Below, in pieces: positions 32,762 to 40,943 of a stretch of DNA of 42,240 nucleotides. Both the position numbers and the translations under genes were made by a program. The DNA comes from Subtercola sp. (GTDB taxonomy: Bacteria; Actinomycetota; Actinomycetes; Actinomycetales; Microbacteriaceae): the NCBI GenBank assembly GCA_025463745.1, contig JAODBB010000107.1:1-42240 (forward strand). The letters run 5' to 3'. How positions within the stretch are numbered: position 1 is the stretch's first letter; the number at the start of each line of letters is the position of its first letter. A model generated the notes under the pieces. It was not told the DNA's origin and made no database searches. It saw nothing but the letters and a program-made list of their open reading frames with translations.

Positions 32762-35225
32762 TCTCCCCGTCCTCACGAGCTATGACCAAGATCACCTGAG
32801 TCGCATCTCTCTCCCGATCGGCGGAATCGGAACTGGAACAGTAGGTCTCGGTGGCCGAGGCGACCTGCGCGACTTCGAACTGGGCAACCGGCCGGCGAAG
32901 GGCTTTCGACCAGGCACGTGCCTGTTTGCAATCCGGGTTCAAACGCCGTCTGGCACGACGAGCCGTCTATTGGAAGGGCCTCTGAGCGATGAAGACTTCG
33001 ATGGTGACATCGGGTCGCCCGCACCGAACCAGGGCCTGCCCCGATTTGCGTCGGCCGGCTTTCACGCTGCCTACCCGTTCGGGCAAGTGACGCTTCACGA
33101 CCCCGACATGCCCGAAGTCACCCTTGAAGCATTCAACCCTCTCGTTCCTGCCGACGTCAATGCGAGCTCGATGCCTGCTGCCATACTTCGCTATCGAGTG
33201 CGCAATACCGGCAGGGAGACCGCCACGGTGTCGATCGTCGCGGCGATGGAGAATTTCATCGGGAAGAACGGAACGCTCAGCGACACCGGCAGCAATGCGA
33301 ATACATACAAAGAGACCGATGATGTCGCTGGTGTTGTCATGACGGCAGACCTGACCCCAGACCACGAAGCGGCCGGCACATTCAGTCTCGCGACTCTTCG
33401 CGGGGGCGGCGAGATCTCGCATCGCTTGAGTTGGTCGCACGCATCGTGGGGCAATTCGCTGCTCGACTTTTGGGACGACTTCATCGAAGACGGGATACTC
33501 GAAGACCGCGCGAGTGCGACGGACCGCCCCATCGCATCCTTAGTCAACAGCGTCACTCTTGAGCCGGAGAGCGAGGGCACTATCACCTTTCTTCTTACGT
33601 GGAACTTCCCTCACCGTCGTGCGTGGCGTTCGGAGGAGTACGGCACCATCGACATGGGGCAATACACCGACGACGTTGTAGGCAACTACTATTCCGAACT
33701 CCATCCGGATCCGTGGGAATGTGCTACTCAGATGGCGGCGGAATTACCCGAACTGGAGGCTCGCACCCGACGGGTCACCGAGGCAATCCTCGCCACCGAC
33801 GCACCCACCTCGCTCGTTGAGGCGGCGCTCTACAACATCAGCACACTGCGCAGTCCGACCGTTTTCCGCACGGCAGACGGTCGTTTTTACGGATGGGAAG
33901 GTGTTCGCGACTACGTCGGATCTTGCTTCGGCACGTGCACCCACGTGTGGGGATACGAATTCGCAACGTCGTTCTGGTTCTCGGACCTTGCCTGGTCGTT
34001 CCGCGAGACTCAATACCTGCTTTCGACGAGCGAGAACGGCCTTATGTCGTTTCGCGCCGGCTTGCCGCTGAACAATGCACAGAACTGGGAGTTGGCGGCG
34101 GCGGATGGCCAGATGGCTACCCTCGTGCACCTGTACCTTGACTGGCAACTCAGCGGCGACACTGATCATCTGCGCACGTTGTGGCCAGCTGCAAAGCGTT
34201 CGTTGGAGTTCGCGTGGATCGCGGGTGGCTGGGACGCAGATAAGGACGGCGTCATGGAGGGCTGCCAGCACAACACCATGGATGTCGAATATTACGGCCC
34301 CAACCCGCAAATGCAGACGTGGTATCTTGCGGCGCTGAGATCTGGCGAAGAAATGGCCAGAGCGCTCGGCGATGAAATCTTCGCAGCAGAATGTGCTCGT
34401 CTGTTCCAGCAGGGCTCGGCGTGGACCGACGACCATCTTTTCAATGGTCGATACTACGAGCAGCACATTCTCCCAGTGAGCGACCCACGGTCGATCGCCC
34501 CAGGGTTGCGCCACGAATACAACGGTGCGGAAGACCTGTCTGATCCAGACCTTCAACTGGGCAAAGGGGTGCTCATCGACCAGCTCGTCGGGCAGTATGC
34601 GGCGCGGATCGCAGGCCTTGGTACTCTTCTCGACGAGGGTAATGTGCGAACCACGCTCGATCACATCTTCGCGAGTAATTTCCGAACCAGCATGGCTGGG
34701 CACTTCAACCACATGCGCGGATACGCGTTGGGCGACGAAGCAGCCGTTCTTATGTGCACTTACGAAGCGGGAACACGCCCGAAGAGCCCATTCCCGTATT
34801 TCAACGAAGTCATGACCGGCTTCGAATACACCCTCGCCACGAACCACATTCAGGATGGCGATCGCTCCACCGCGATCACCATCATCGACGCAATTCGGCG
34901 CCGCTTCAACGGCGCACGGCGCAACCCCTTCGACGAAACCGAATGCGGCCGCCATTATGCACGTGCGATGGCCAGCTGGTCTGCATTCGTCTCCTGGACA
35001 GGATTCCACTGGAATGGGCTGACCGGAACCCTGACGATCAACCTCGAGGGGGAAAGCGCATACTGGTCGACTGGCTCCGCTGCGGGCACCATCCGGCGCG
35101 CAGGCGATGTCATTTCTCTTGAGGTGTTAGAGGGGGATATCGACATTCGAAGTGTCACTCTCAACGGCACCCCTTATGGCGTCATGTTGGGTGCCAGCAG
35201 CGGGTGGCTGCTCGTGGCGGCGTAA
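32754..35225 (+). CDS. GH116-family glycoside hydrolase (GBA2-like, beta-glucosidase/beta-xylosidase type)
   Basis: The 823-residue protein has no signal peptide. Its N-terminal beta domain opens with SRISLPIGGIGTGTVGLGGRGDLRDFELGNRP, and the C-terminal (alpha/alpha)6 barrel contains DKDGVMEGCQHNTMDVEYYGPNPQMQTWYLAALR and ARAMASWSAFVSWTGFHWNGLTGTL. These are the landmarks of GH116, whose members release beta-linked glucose, xylose or N-acetylglucosamine with retention. I do not assign the two catalytic acids without an alignment. Being cytoplasmic, it would act on an oligosaccharide or glycoside delivered by the transporter encoded just upstream. Confidence 0.85.
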   Translation: MLDLPVLTSYDQDHLSRISLPIGGIGTGTVGLGGRGDLRDFELGNRPAKGFRPGTCLFAIRVQTPSGTTSRLLEGPLSDEDFDGDIGSPAPNQGLPRFASAGFHAAYPFGQVTLHDPDMPEVTLEAFNPLVPADVNASSMPAAILRYRVRNTGRETATVSIVAAMENFIGKNGTLSDTGSNANTYKETDDVAGVVMTADLTPDHEAAGTFSLATLRGGGEISHRLSWSHASWGNSLLDFWDDFIEDGILEDRASATDRPIASLVNSVTLEPESEGTITFLLTWNFPHRRAWRSEEYGTIDMGQYTDDVVGNYYSELHPDPWECATQMAAELPELEARTRRVTEAILATDAPTSLVEAALYNISTLRSPTVFRTADGRFYGWEGVRDYVGSCFGTCTHVWGYEFATSFWFSDLAWSFRETQYLLSTSENGLMSFRAGLPLNNAQNWELAAADGQMATLVHLYLDWQLSGDTDHLRTLWPAAKRSLEFAWIAGGWDADKDGVMEGCQHNTMDVEYYGPNPQMQTWYLAALRSGEEMARALGDEIFAAECARLFQQGSAWTDDHLFNGRYYEQHILPVSDPRSIAPGLRHEYNGAEDLSDPDLQLGKGVLIDQLVGQYAARIAGLGTLLDEGNVRTTLDHIFASNFRTSMAGHFNHMRGYALGDEAAVLMCTYEAGTRPKSPFPYFNEVMTGFEYTLATNHIQDGDRSTAITIIDAIRRRFNGARRNPFDETECGRHYARAMASWSAFVSWTGFHWNGLTGTLTINLEGESAYWSTGSAAGTIRRAGDVISLEVLEGDIDIRSVTLNGTPYGVMLGASSGWLLVAA

Positions 35226-35293
35226 TGAATGAGATCGATATGACCGACCTCGGCGCAGCCGCTGCGTCGCTGCGAGAGGAACGAAGAAATTGA
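35225..35293 (+). CDS. Possible 22-residue coupling ORF between GH116 and GH32 genes
   Basis: An ATG shares its A with the last base of the GH116 stop (TAATG), and its TGA overlaps the TTG start of the GH32 gene (TTGA). The encoded peptide MNEIDMTDLGAAAASLREER plus two more residues has no known relatives that I can name. It may be chance. Its exact overlaps at both ends would let ribosomes pass from one gene to the next. Confidence 0.25.
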   Translation: MNEIDMTDLGAAAASLREERRN

Positions 35294-36756
35294 CCGACCG
35301 CACCGAGTTGCCTCTCCGTCTGCCATACGATCACGACCGATCGCGAGCCCAATACCACTTCGCTGCCCCCACCGGATGGCTCAACGACCCGAACGGGCTC
35401 ACCCAAAAAGACGGCATCTACCATCTCTTCTATCAGTTCAACCCACACGGTCCTTATCACGCAAGCATTCGCTGGGGGCACGCCTCGAGCACCGACCTGA
35501 TCAACTGGAAAGACCGCTCCATCGCTCTCACCCCTGACCCGAGCGGGCCTGACAGAGACGGATGTTGGTCGGGAGTTCTCGTCGACGACAACGGTACCCC
35601 CACGATCATCTACTCCGGCAACGCCGAGGGCACGCAACTGCCGTGCATCGCAGTCGGTGACGACACCCTCGACACCTGGGTAAAGTACCCGCAGAACCCC
35701 CTGCTCACAGGGCATCCTGACGGCATCGACGTGACAGCGTTTCGAGACCACTGTGTATGGCGTGAGGGTGACACCTGGTATCAGATCATCGGGGGTGGCA
35801 TCGAAGGCGTCGGAGGAACAGGTTTCCTCTACGAATCCGACGACTTGCACTCATGGAAGTACCGAGGACCGATCTTGATCGGCGACGCGTCGGTGAAGGT
35901 GCCACTCTGGACTGGCACGACGTGGGAGTGCGTCGACCTGTTCGAGCTCGACGGCACACACATCCTCGTGGTTTCGGTGTGGGACGAAGGTGGCACCCAC
36001 TACGCCATCTATTTCACCGGCAGCTATGCGGACGGCAAATTCACTCCCACGGCGGTTCGCCACCTCGACCTCGGTCTTCGCCACTTCTACGCGCCCCAGA
36101 GCTTTCTCGATGAAAACGGGCGGCGCATCATGATCGGCTGGATGCAGGAGGGCCGCAACGAGGCACAAGCGAAAGCGGTGGGGTGGTCGGGACTGCTCTC
36201 GGTTCCTCGGGTAATCTCGCTGACCGCTTCCGGGCGTCTCCACCATGCTCCCGTCGCCGAACTCGTCCGCCTCCGCGGCAAGAAGTCAACATTTTTGAGT
36301 GCGCAGCTTGGTGCCGGAGACGAACTCGTCATTGACGACGTCGGTGATGCAACGGCTGACGTTGAACTGATCGCCTTTGCCGAATCGGGCACGACGCTCG
36401 TGCTCGAGGTGCTCCGCTCTCCTGGCGGTGAAGAGCGAACAGCAATAGTCATCGACTGGGACCGGAAGCGGCTCGTTCTCGACCGTGCGCACAGCTCCGC
36501 CGATCCTACTGACTCGGTGTCGCTGGGCGGCGACATCGAGCTTCCAGGCGGTTCACTTGAACTACGCGTGTTGCTGGATCGATCTGCGATCGAAATCTTC
36601 GCCAACGGCACACCGCTGGCCGCTCGCGTCTACCCCACGCGCGATGACGCCGTCGGAATGCGCCTGACAGCTGGCCGTGGAACCGCTATCGTCGAACGAT
36701 TCACCGTGTGGGAGATGAGCCCGGCTGCCGCCGCCATTTCCTCCACGAGCGAGTAG
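35290..36756 (+). CDS. Cytoplasmic GH32 beta-fructosidase
   Basis: The 488-residue enzyme lacks a signal peptide. The acids are Asp33 in WLNDPNG (nucleophile), Asp153 in FRDH, and Glu213 in WECVD (acid/base), followed by the usual beta-sandwich with LLDRSAIEIFANG. The RDP motif reads RDH here, a change from most of the family although the Asp is kept. It would split imported fructo-oligosaccharides or sucrose-like sugars, with fructose going to the PfkB kinase that follows 8 bases later. It starts at TTG with AGAGGA about 9 bases upstream; no in-frame ATG fits upstream because the tiny preceding frame ends there. Confidence 0.9.
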   Translation: MTDRTELPLRLPYDHDRSRAQYHFAAPTGWLNDPNGLTQKDGIYHLFYQFNPHGPYHASIRWGHASSTDLINWKDRSIALTPDPSGPDRDGCWSGVLVDDNGTPTIIYSGNAEGTQLPCIAVGDDTLDTWVKYPQNPLLTGHPDGIDVTAFRDHCVWREGDTWYQIIGGGIEGVGGTGFLYESDDLHSWKYRGPILIGDASVKVPLWTGTTWECVDLFELDGTHILVVSVWDEGGTHYAIYFTGSYADGKFTPTAVRHLDLGLRHFYAPQSFLDENGRRIMIGWMQEGRNEAQAKAVGWSGLLSVPRVISLTASGRLHHAPVAELVRLRGKKSTFLSAQLGAGDELVIDDVGDATADVELIAFAESGTTLVLEVLRSPGGEERTAIVIDWDRKRLVLDRAHSSADPTDSVSLGGDIELPGGSLELRVLLDRSAIEIFANGTPLAARVYPTRDDAVGMRLTAGRGTAIVERFTVWEMSPAAAAISSTSE

Positions 36757-36764
36757 TAGACCGG

Positions 36765-37721
36765 ATGATTCGCCGCACTCGTAACGAATCAGGACCCAGC
36801 TCCGAGGTCACGCCAGTCATTGTGATCGGTGAAGCACTCATCGACATCGTCGTTGATCGCGAAGGATCTACGGAGCATCCGGGTGGCTCGCCCATGAACG
36901 TTGCTATCGGTCTCGGTCGACTCGGCAACGATGTCCACTTCGTCACGCGAATCGGCAACGATGCTCGAGGCGCCGAATTGAAACACCACGCCGATCAGTC
37001 TGGCGTCACATTCTTCCCTGGTTCGATCGTTGACGAAGCCACCTCCACGGCAACCGCGCGGCTTGATGAAGCCGGAGCGGCGCGCTACGAATTCGATATC
37101 TGTTGGTCGCTCGATTTCGTCGATCGACTACCGCCGATCGCGCTCGTTCACACCGGCTCGATCGCAGCATTCGTCAGCCCCGGCGCCACCGATGTGAGAC
37201 GGCTGCTTGCCGATACGTCAGAATCGACGATCGTTACGTTCGATCCGAATATTCGGCCTTCGCTGCTCCGCTCTCCTGTCGAAGAACGTCGAACAGCTGA
37301 AGATCTCATGTCATTGTCGAACGTTGTGAAACTGAGCGACGAAGACGCCCAGTGGCTGTACCCCGGATGTGCCCTCAGTGACGTGTTGGATCACATCCGC
37401 TCGCTCGGCCCGGCACTTGCGATCATCACGAAGGGCGAATCCGGTGCCATTCTCGCTAGTGGGCGGGCGATTGTCGACCTTCCTGGTCGCTCGGTTCGGG
37501 TGGCCGATACGATCGGAGCGGGCGACTCGTTCATGAGCGCCGTGATCCACGCACTGCTGCGATTGCTCCGCGAAAACACCTCGCCGGAAACCATTCGTGA
37601 CGGCTCAGCATTGACTCTCGCCGCGCTCACCAAAATCGGCACATTCGCCATCGAGTGTGCCGCACTGACCGTGTCTCGGGTTGGTGCGGACCCGCCACGC
37701 CTTGCAGACACCGTTAGCTGA
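36765..37721 (+). CDS. PfkB-family carbohydrate kinase (probable fructokinase)
   Basis: The 318-residue protein has both PfkB signatures, GGSPMNVAIGLGRLGNDVHFVTRIGND near the N-terminus and DTIGAGDSF at about residues 247-255, with the catalytic Asp in GAGD. The order of segments matches bacterial fructokinases and 2-keto-3-deoxygluconate kinases. After a GH32 gene, fructose is the likely substrate, yielding fructose 6-phosphate. The ATG at 36765 lies 8 bases after the GH32 stop; the frame runs further upstream inside that gene and is ignored. It is the last gene of the transporter-glycosidase operon. Confidence 0.88.
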   Translation: MIRRTRNESGPSSEVTPVIVIGEALIDIVVDREGSTEHPGGSPMNVAIGLGRLGNDVHFVTRIGNDARGAELKHHADQSGVTFFPGSIVDEATSTATARLDEAGAARYEFDICWSLDFVDRLPPIALVHTGSIAAFVSPGATDVRRLLADTSESTIVTFDPNIRPSLLRSPVEERRTAEDLMSLSNVVKLSDEDAQWLYPGCALSDVLDHIRSLGPALAIITKGESGAILASGRAIVDLPGRSVRVADTIGAGDSFMSAVIHALLRLLRENTSPETIRDGSALTLAALTKIGTFAIECAALTVSRVGADPPRLADTVS

Positions 37722-37885
37722 GCGGGGGTGCCATGGGCATCCCTGAACGTCACACAGCGCGTCCATCGGGCGAGAGACCCGCGCGCATAAGCAACTGAAG
37801 CTTGTGATGCAGGCTGACTCCGTCGGCTCGGAGAGGATATCCAAGCTGCCTTCGGCGTGCGAGGCAAAGCTGACAGTAGTTGATG

Positions 37886-37899
37886 GCGAACGCGTTTGC
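37886..37899. promoter_or_regulatory. Predicted TetR operator copy 1
   Basis: GCGAACGCGTTTGC is palindromic except for one symmetric pair. It is the first of three related 14-base elements in front of the TetR gene, 30 bases (about three helical turns) from the next. Confidence 0.6.
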
Positions 37900-37915
37900 G
37901 CCGAATATGTTCCTG

Positions 37916-37929
37916 GCGAACGTGTTTGT
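37916..37929. promoter_or_regulatory. Predicted TetR operator copy 2
   Basis: GCGAACGTGTTTGT repeats copy 1 with two changes. It starts 28 bases before copy 3. Confidence 0.55.
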
Positions 37930-37943
37930 TTGGTGCTACCGTA

Positions 37944-37957
37944 GCGAACGTGTTCGT
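37944..37957. promoter_or_regulatory. Predicted TetR operator copy 3
   Basis: GCGAACGTGTTCGT ends 13 bases before the TetR ATG, so a bound repressor would cover the transcript start or ribosome site. The shared core of the three copies is GCGAACG(C/T)GTT(T/C)G(C/T). Confidence 0.6.
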
Positions 37958-37970
37958 TAGGATTCAGACC

Positions 37971-38675
37971 ATGACACAACAACCCGCGTCGCGAAGCCGC
38001 CGAGAACGCCCTGCCAAGCCGGCCCTGTCACGAGAGTGGATCATCTCGACAACGATCGACATCATGCTCAGTGAAGGCCTCGACAAGGCCACAATGCGTC
38101 GGGTGGCCCAATCCCTCGATACTGGTCCGGCCTCTCTGTATGTGTACATCGCGAACACGGCGGAACTCCACTCAGCTGTGCTCGACGAACTGATCGGCAC
38201 GCTGATCGTGAGTTCGAGCGGATCGTGGTCGGAGCGCCTTGAACGATTGCTCGATGAGTACAGAGAATTGCTGTTCACGTATCCGGGTCTGGCGAAGTCG
38301 GCGTTGGCGATCCGCCCCTCGGGGCCTCATTCGCTCATCTTCATCGACAGCCTGTTGGGGCTCCTTCTCGAAGGAGGGATGGAGTCCGCGCGAGCTGCCT
38401 GGGCCGTCGATCTTCTGATGCTCTACGTGACCGCAAATGCTGCGGAGCACAGCGTGCCCGCAGCAAGTGACATCGAAGCTCCCGTCGACCGGGAATCCAC
38501 GTGGACCACGCTCAGCACCGCGATAGGCAACGCTGACCCGGCTGTGGCTCCTCGCGTGGCTGCCCATGGCCCTGCTCTTCTGGGCGGCACTCCCGCGCAG
38601 CGCTGGACGTGGGCCATTGGAACGCTGATCGCCGGTGCCGCCATCGTGCCTGTTCCGCCAGCGGCAAAAGCCTGA
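37971..38675 (+). CDS. TetR family transcriptional regulator
   Basis: The 234-residue protein has an N-terminal helix-turn-helix at about residues 20-65 (REWIISTTIDIMLSEGLDKATMRRVAQSLDTGPASLYVYIANTAEL), with LYVY in place of the frequent LYWH. A helical ligand domain of the TetR_C type follows (FIDSLLGLLLEGGMESARAAWAVDLLMLYV). The start is the ATG at 37971 with AGGAT upstream; an open frame 25 codons longer runs through the operators and is rejected. The flavin monooxygenase gene 47 bases downstream on the same strand is its likely target, along with itself. Confidence 0.9.
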   Translation: MTQQPASRSRRERPAKPALSREWIISTTIDIMLSEGLDKATMRRVAQSLDTGPASLYVYIANTAELHSAVLDELIGTLIVSSSGSWSERLERLLDEYRELLFTYPGLAKSALAIRPSGPHSLIFIDSLLGLLLEGGMESARAAWAVDLLMLYVTANAAEHSVPAASDIEAPVDRESTWTTLSTAIGNADPAVAPRVAAHGPALLGGTPAQRWTWAIGTLIAGAAIVPVPPAAKA

Positions 38676-38722
38676 CCCGTATCCTTCCCACCACTTTCCT
38701 CACGGCGAAAGCAGGAAACAAT

Positions 38723-39910
38723 TTGTCTACGCACTACCCCATCGCCATCATCGGCGCAGGCCTCGGCGGGCTGACCGCCGCACGCGTTCTTCACGTTCAC
38801 GGCATCAACGCTGCCATCTTCGAACTCGAAAACGACCGATCTGCACGAGTGCAGGGCGGCATGCTCGACATTCACGAGGAGAATGGCCAAGAGGCGATAC
38901 ACGCTGCGGACCTCTTCGAGCAATTCCGTGCTCTCGTGCATCCGGGCGGTGAAGACATGCGCATCCTCGACCGAGACGCGACTGTACTTCGCGAGGATAC
39001 CGACGACCAGTCGCTGGGTCGGCCAGAAGTCGATCGTGGCGAACTCCGAGACATGCTCATCGACTCCCTTCCGCAGAATACGATCTACTGGGGGCACAAG
39101 GTGGTCGCCGTTCGCGCCGTCGGCGGCACTGTCGGCCTACATGAAGTGGAATTCGCGAACGGTACGACTGTCACAACAGACCTGCTCATCGGCGCGGACG
39201 GTGCCTGGTCTCGCGTTCGCGGTCTCGTTTCAAACAAAAAGCCGGAGTACACCGGTATTTCATTCTTGGAAGCAGACCTTTTCGACGCCGACGAGAAGCA
39301 CCCCGTCGAAGCTGCGATCATGGGCAACGGCATGCTCTTCGCTCTCAGCAGCAATACCGGCATTCTCGGCCACAGGGAATCCAATGGCAGTTTGCACGTC
39401 TACGTCGGGCATCGAGCAGACGAAGGGTGGGTCGACAGCATTGATTTCTACGACAAGGCAACTGGTATCGCTGCAACGCTCGCCTTGCTCGACGGCTGGG
39501 ATGAGACCCTCCGGGGGTTTGTATCCAATTCCGACACCGCACTCACGCCTCGCCGCATCAACGCCCTCCCCATCGGACACTCGTGGGAGCGGGTAACCGG
39601 CGTGACCTTGCTCGGTGACGCCGCACACGTCATGTCTCCGTTTGCGGGCGAAGGAGCGAACCTCGCCATGTACGACGGCGCCCAGCTTGCGCTTGCAATC
39701 GCCGAGCATCCCGCCAACCCTGAAGCGGCCCTTGCGGCGTATGAAGCGGCCCTCTTTCCGCGGAGTGCAGAATCTGCACACGAATCGGCGACAAGCCTGA
39801 ACGTGATCTTCGACGAGGACTCTCCGAGAGGCCTCGTCGAAATGTTTGCGTCGATCGACGATGTTATGGCAGAAGATGCGAGGGAACAAGTATTCCCCAG
39901 CGCTGAATAG
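38723..39910 (+). CDS. TetX-like FAD-dependent monooxygenase
   Basis: This 395-residue class A flavin monooxygenase has the FAD Rossmann motif IIGAGLGGLTAA (residues 9-20), RPEVDRGELRDML (NADPH/FAD region near 100), LIGADGAWSRVR (the DG motif) and LLGDAAHVMSPFAGEGANLAM (GD motif near 296). It resembles the tetracycline-inactivating TetX more than phenol hydroxylases, for example ENDRSARVQGGMLDIHEENGQEA against the equivalent TetX segment. The residue aligning by eye with a tetracycline-contacting Gln of TetX is not Gln here, so the true substrate may differ. It starts at TTG with AGGAAA just upstream and is probably co-transcribed with the TetR gene. Confidence 0.85.
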   Translation: MSTHYPIAIIGAGLGGLTAARVLHVHGINAAIFELENDRSARVQGGMLDIHEENGQEAIHAADLFEQFRALVHPGGEDMRILDRDATVLREDTDDQSLGRPEVDRGELRDMLIDSLPQNTIYWGHKVVAVRAVGGTVGLHEVEFANGTTVTTDLLIGADGAWSRVRGLVSNKKPEYTGISFLEADLFDADEKHPVEAAIMGNGMLFALSSNTGILGHRESNGSLHVYVGHRADEGWVDSIDFYDKATGIAATLALLDGWDETLRGFVSNSDTALTPRRINALPIGHSWERVTGVTLLGDAAHVMSPFAGEGANLAMYDGAQLALAIAEHPANPEAALAAYEAALFPRSAESAHESATSLNVIFDEDSPRGLVEMFASIDDVMAEDAREQVFPSAE

Positions 39911-40009
39911 GTCGGCAGACACGGAACAGCGGCCCCGCTCTGGCAGCTCGTGCTTTATGGATCGTGCTTGGTCGGCGGCTTGACGCTAATTCTTGCCCGC
40001 TATTCGACG

Positions 40010-40042
40010 GCCGCAGACGATGCCGGCATCCCGGTCTGCGGC
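40010..40042. terminator. Hairpin between convergent genes (candidate bidirectional terminator)
   Basis: GCCGCAGAC (40010-40018) pairs perfectly with GTCTGCGGC (40034-40042), and the loop contains the palindrome GATGCCGGCATC. It lies between the convergent TetX-like and CitE-like genes. There is no T-run on either side, so termination is suggested by position only. Confidence 0.42.
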
Positions 40043-40079
40043 ATGTCAGGACAGGGATCACTCACATATCGGTGCCGCG

Positions 40080-40943
40080 TCACAATGCGGGGCGCGCTGC
40101 CGATCGATTCGACTCGTCGGCGAGAGCGAGAGCGAGAAGTGCTCGCGCCCGTCGCAGCACGGCTTCGTCGACCATGCTCCCATCCGTGTCACGAAACGCT
40201 CCGTGATTGAGCGCAGCTTTCTCGATCACGCTTGCGGCCCAGCTCGTTTCGGCGGCACTGGGCACAAACGTTTGATTCGCCACGAGTACCTGAGCGGGAT
40301 GGATACAATCACGCCCGAAAAAGCCCATCCGCTTGAGACGATGAGTGGTGAGGGAGTAAACGTCGAGGTCGTTGATCTCAGCACTCACGGGAGCCGCCGG
40401 GGGAACAAGCCCGGCATGCCGGCTTGCCATGACGAGAAGGGATCTGGCGTGCAACAACTCGCTTTCGTCGAGGCCGGGCACAATTCCGAGATCGGCAGCG
40501 AGGTCGATTTCACCGATGTGCAACTGCCGAACGCCGGGCGACGCAGCGATGGCGTGAATGTTGACAAGCCCTGTGGCCGATTCGATCATCGGCGCGAGGT
40601 CAACATCGGCTCCGAGCGCTGCAACCACATCGATCACGTGGTCGACCTCTGCCGCCGTGTCGACCTTCGGCAGGAATATTCCGCTGATGTTCGGATGCCC
40701 GGAGAGGGTATGAATCTCCCACTCACGACGTTCGCCTGAATTCACTCGCACCCAGATGGGGCATGCAGGTGCAGAAACGGAGTCGAGCCAGGCGACGACG
40801 CCGTGCAGCGCATCGTCTTTCGCCGGTTCGCTGACGGCATCTTCGAGGTCGACCACGAGCGCATCCGCGCCACGTGTGAATGCCTTGGCGAGGTGGTCGG
40901 GGCGGTCCCCCGGTATATAGAGGTATGTTCGAGCGCTTTTCAT
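40080..40943 (-). CDS. CitE-like (HpcH/HpaI family) acyl-CoA lyase
   Basis: The 287-residue enzyme has the CitE signatures LYIPGDRPDHLAKAF and GADALVVDLEDAV. Arg66 is in WVRVNS, and the metal ligands Glu121 (MIESATG) and Asp147 (GEIDLAADLG) are in place, with GFFGRDCIHPAQV near the C-terminus. Relatives split citryl-, malyl-, methylmalyl- or citramalyl-CoA. No citrate lyase alpha or gamma gene is adjacent. The gene overlaps the upstream methylaspartate ammonia-lyase as ATGA, so a C5 branched substrate such as citramalyl-CoA or beta-methylmalyl-CoA is the best guess. Confidence 0.88.
   Translation of the reverse strand: MKSARTYLYIPGDRPDHLAKAFTRGADALVVDLEDAVSEPAKDDALHGVVAWLDSVSAPACPIWVRVNSGERREWEIHTLSGHPNISGIFLPKVDTAAEVDHVIDVVAALGADVDLAPMIESATGLVNIHAIAASPGVRQLHIGEIDLAADLGIVPGLDESELLHARSLLVMASRHAGLVPPAAPVSAEINDLDVYSLTTHRLKRMGFFGRDCIHPAQVLVANQTFVPSAAETSWAASVIEKAALNHGAFRDTDGSMVDEAVLRRARALLALALADESNRSAARPAL

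Noticed and set aside
33744-35009. 421-codon minus-strand open frame opposite the GH116 gene
   Set aside because: Shadow of the GH116 coding frame, with no ribosome site and no recognisable domain.
40299-40309. ATGGATACAAT, resembling the GntR sites at 21895 and 21956
   Set aside because: It lies inside the CitE-like coding sequence, encoding the conserved CIHP segment, so the match is explained by the protein.
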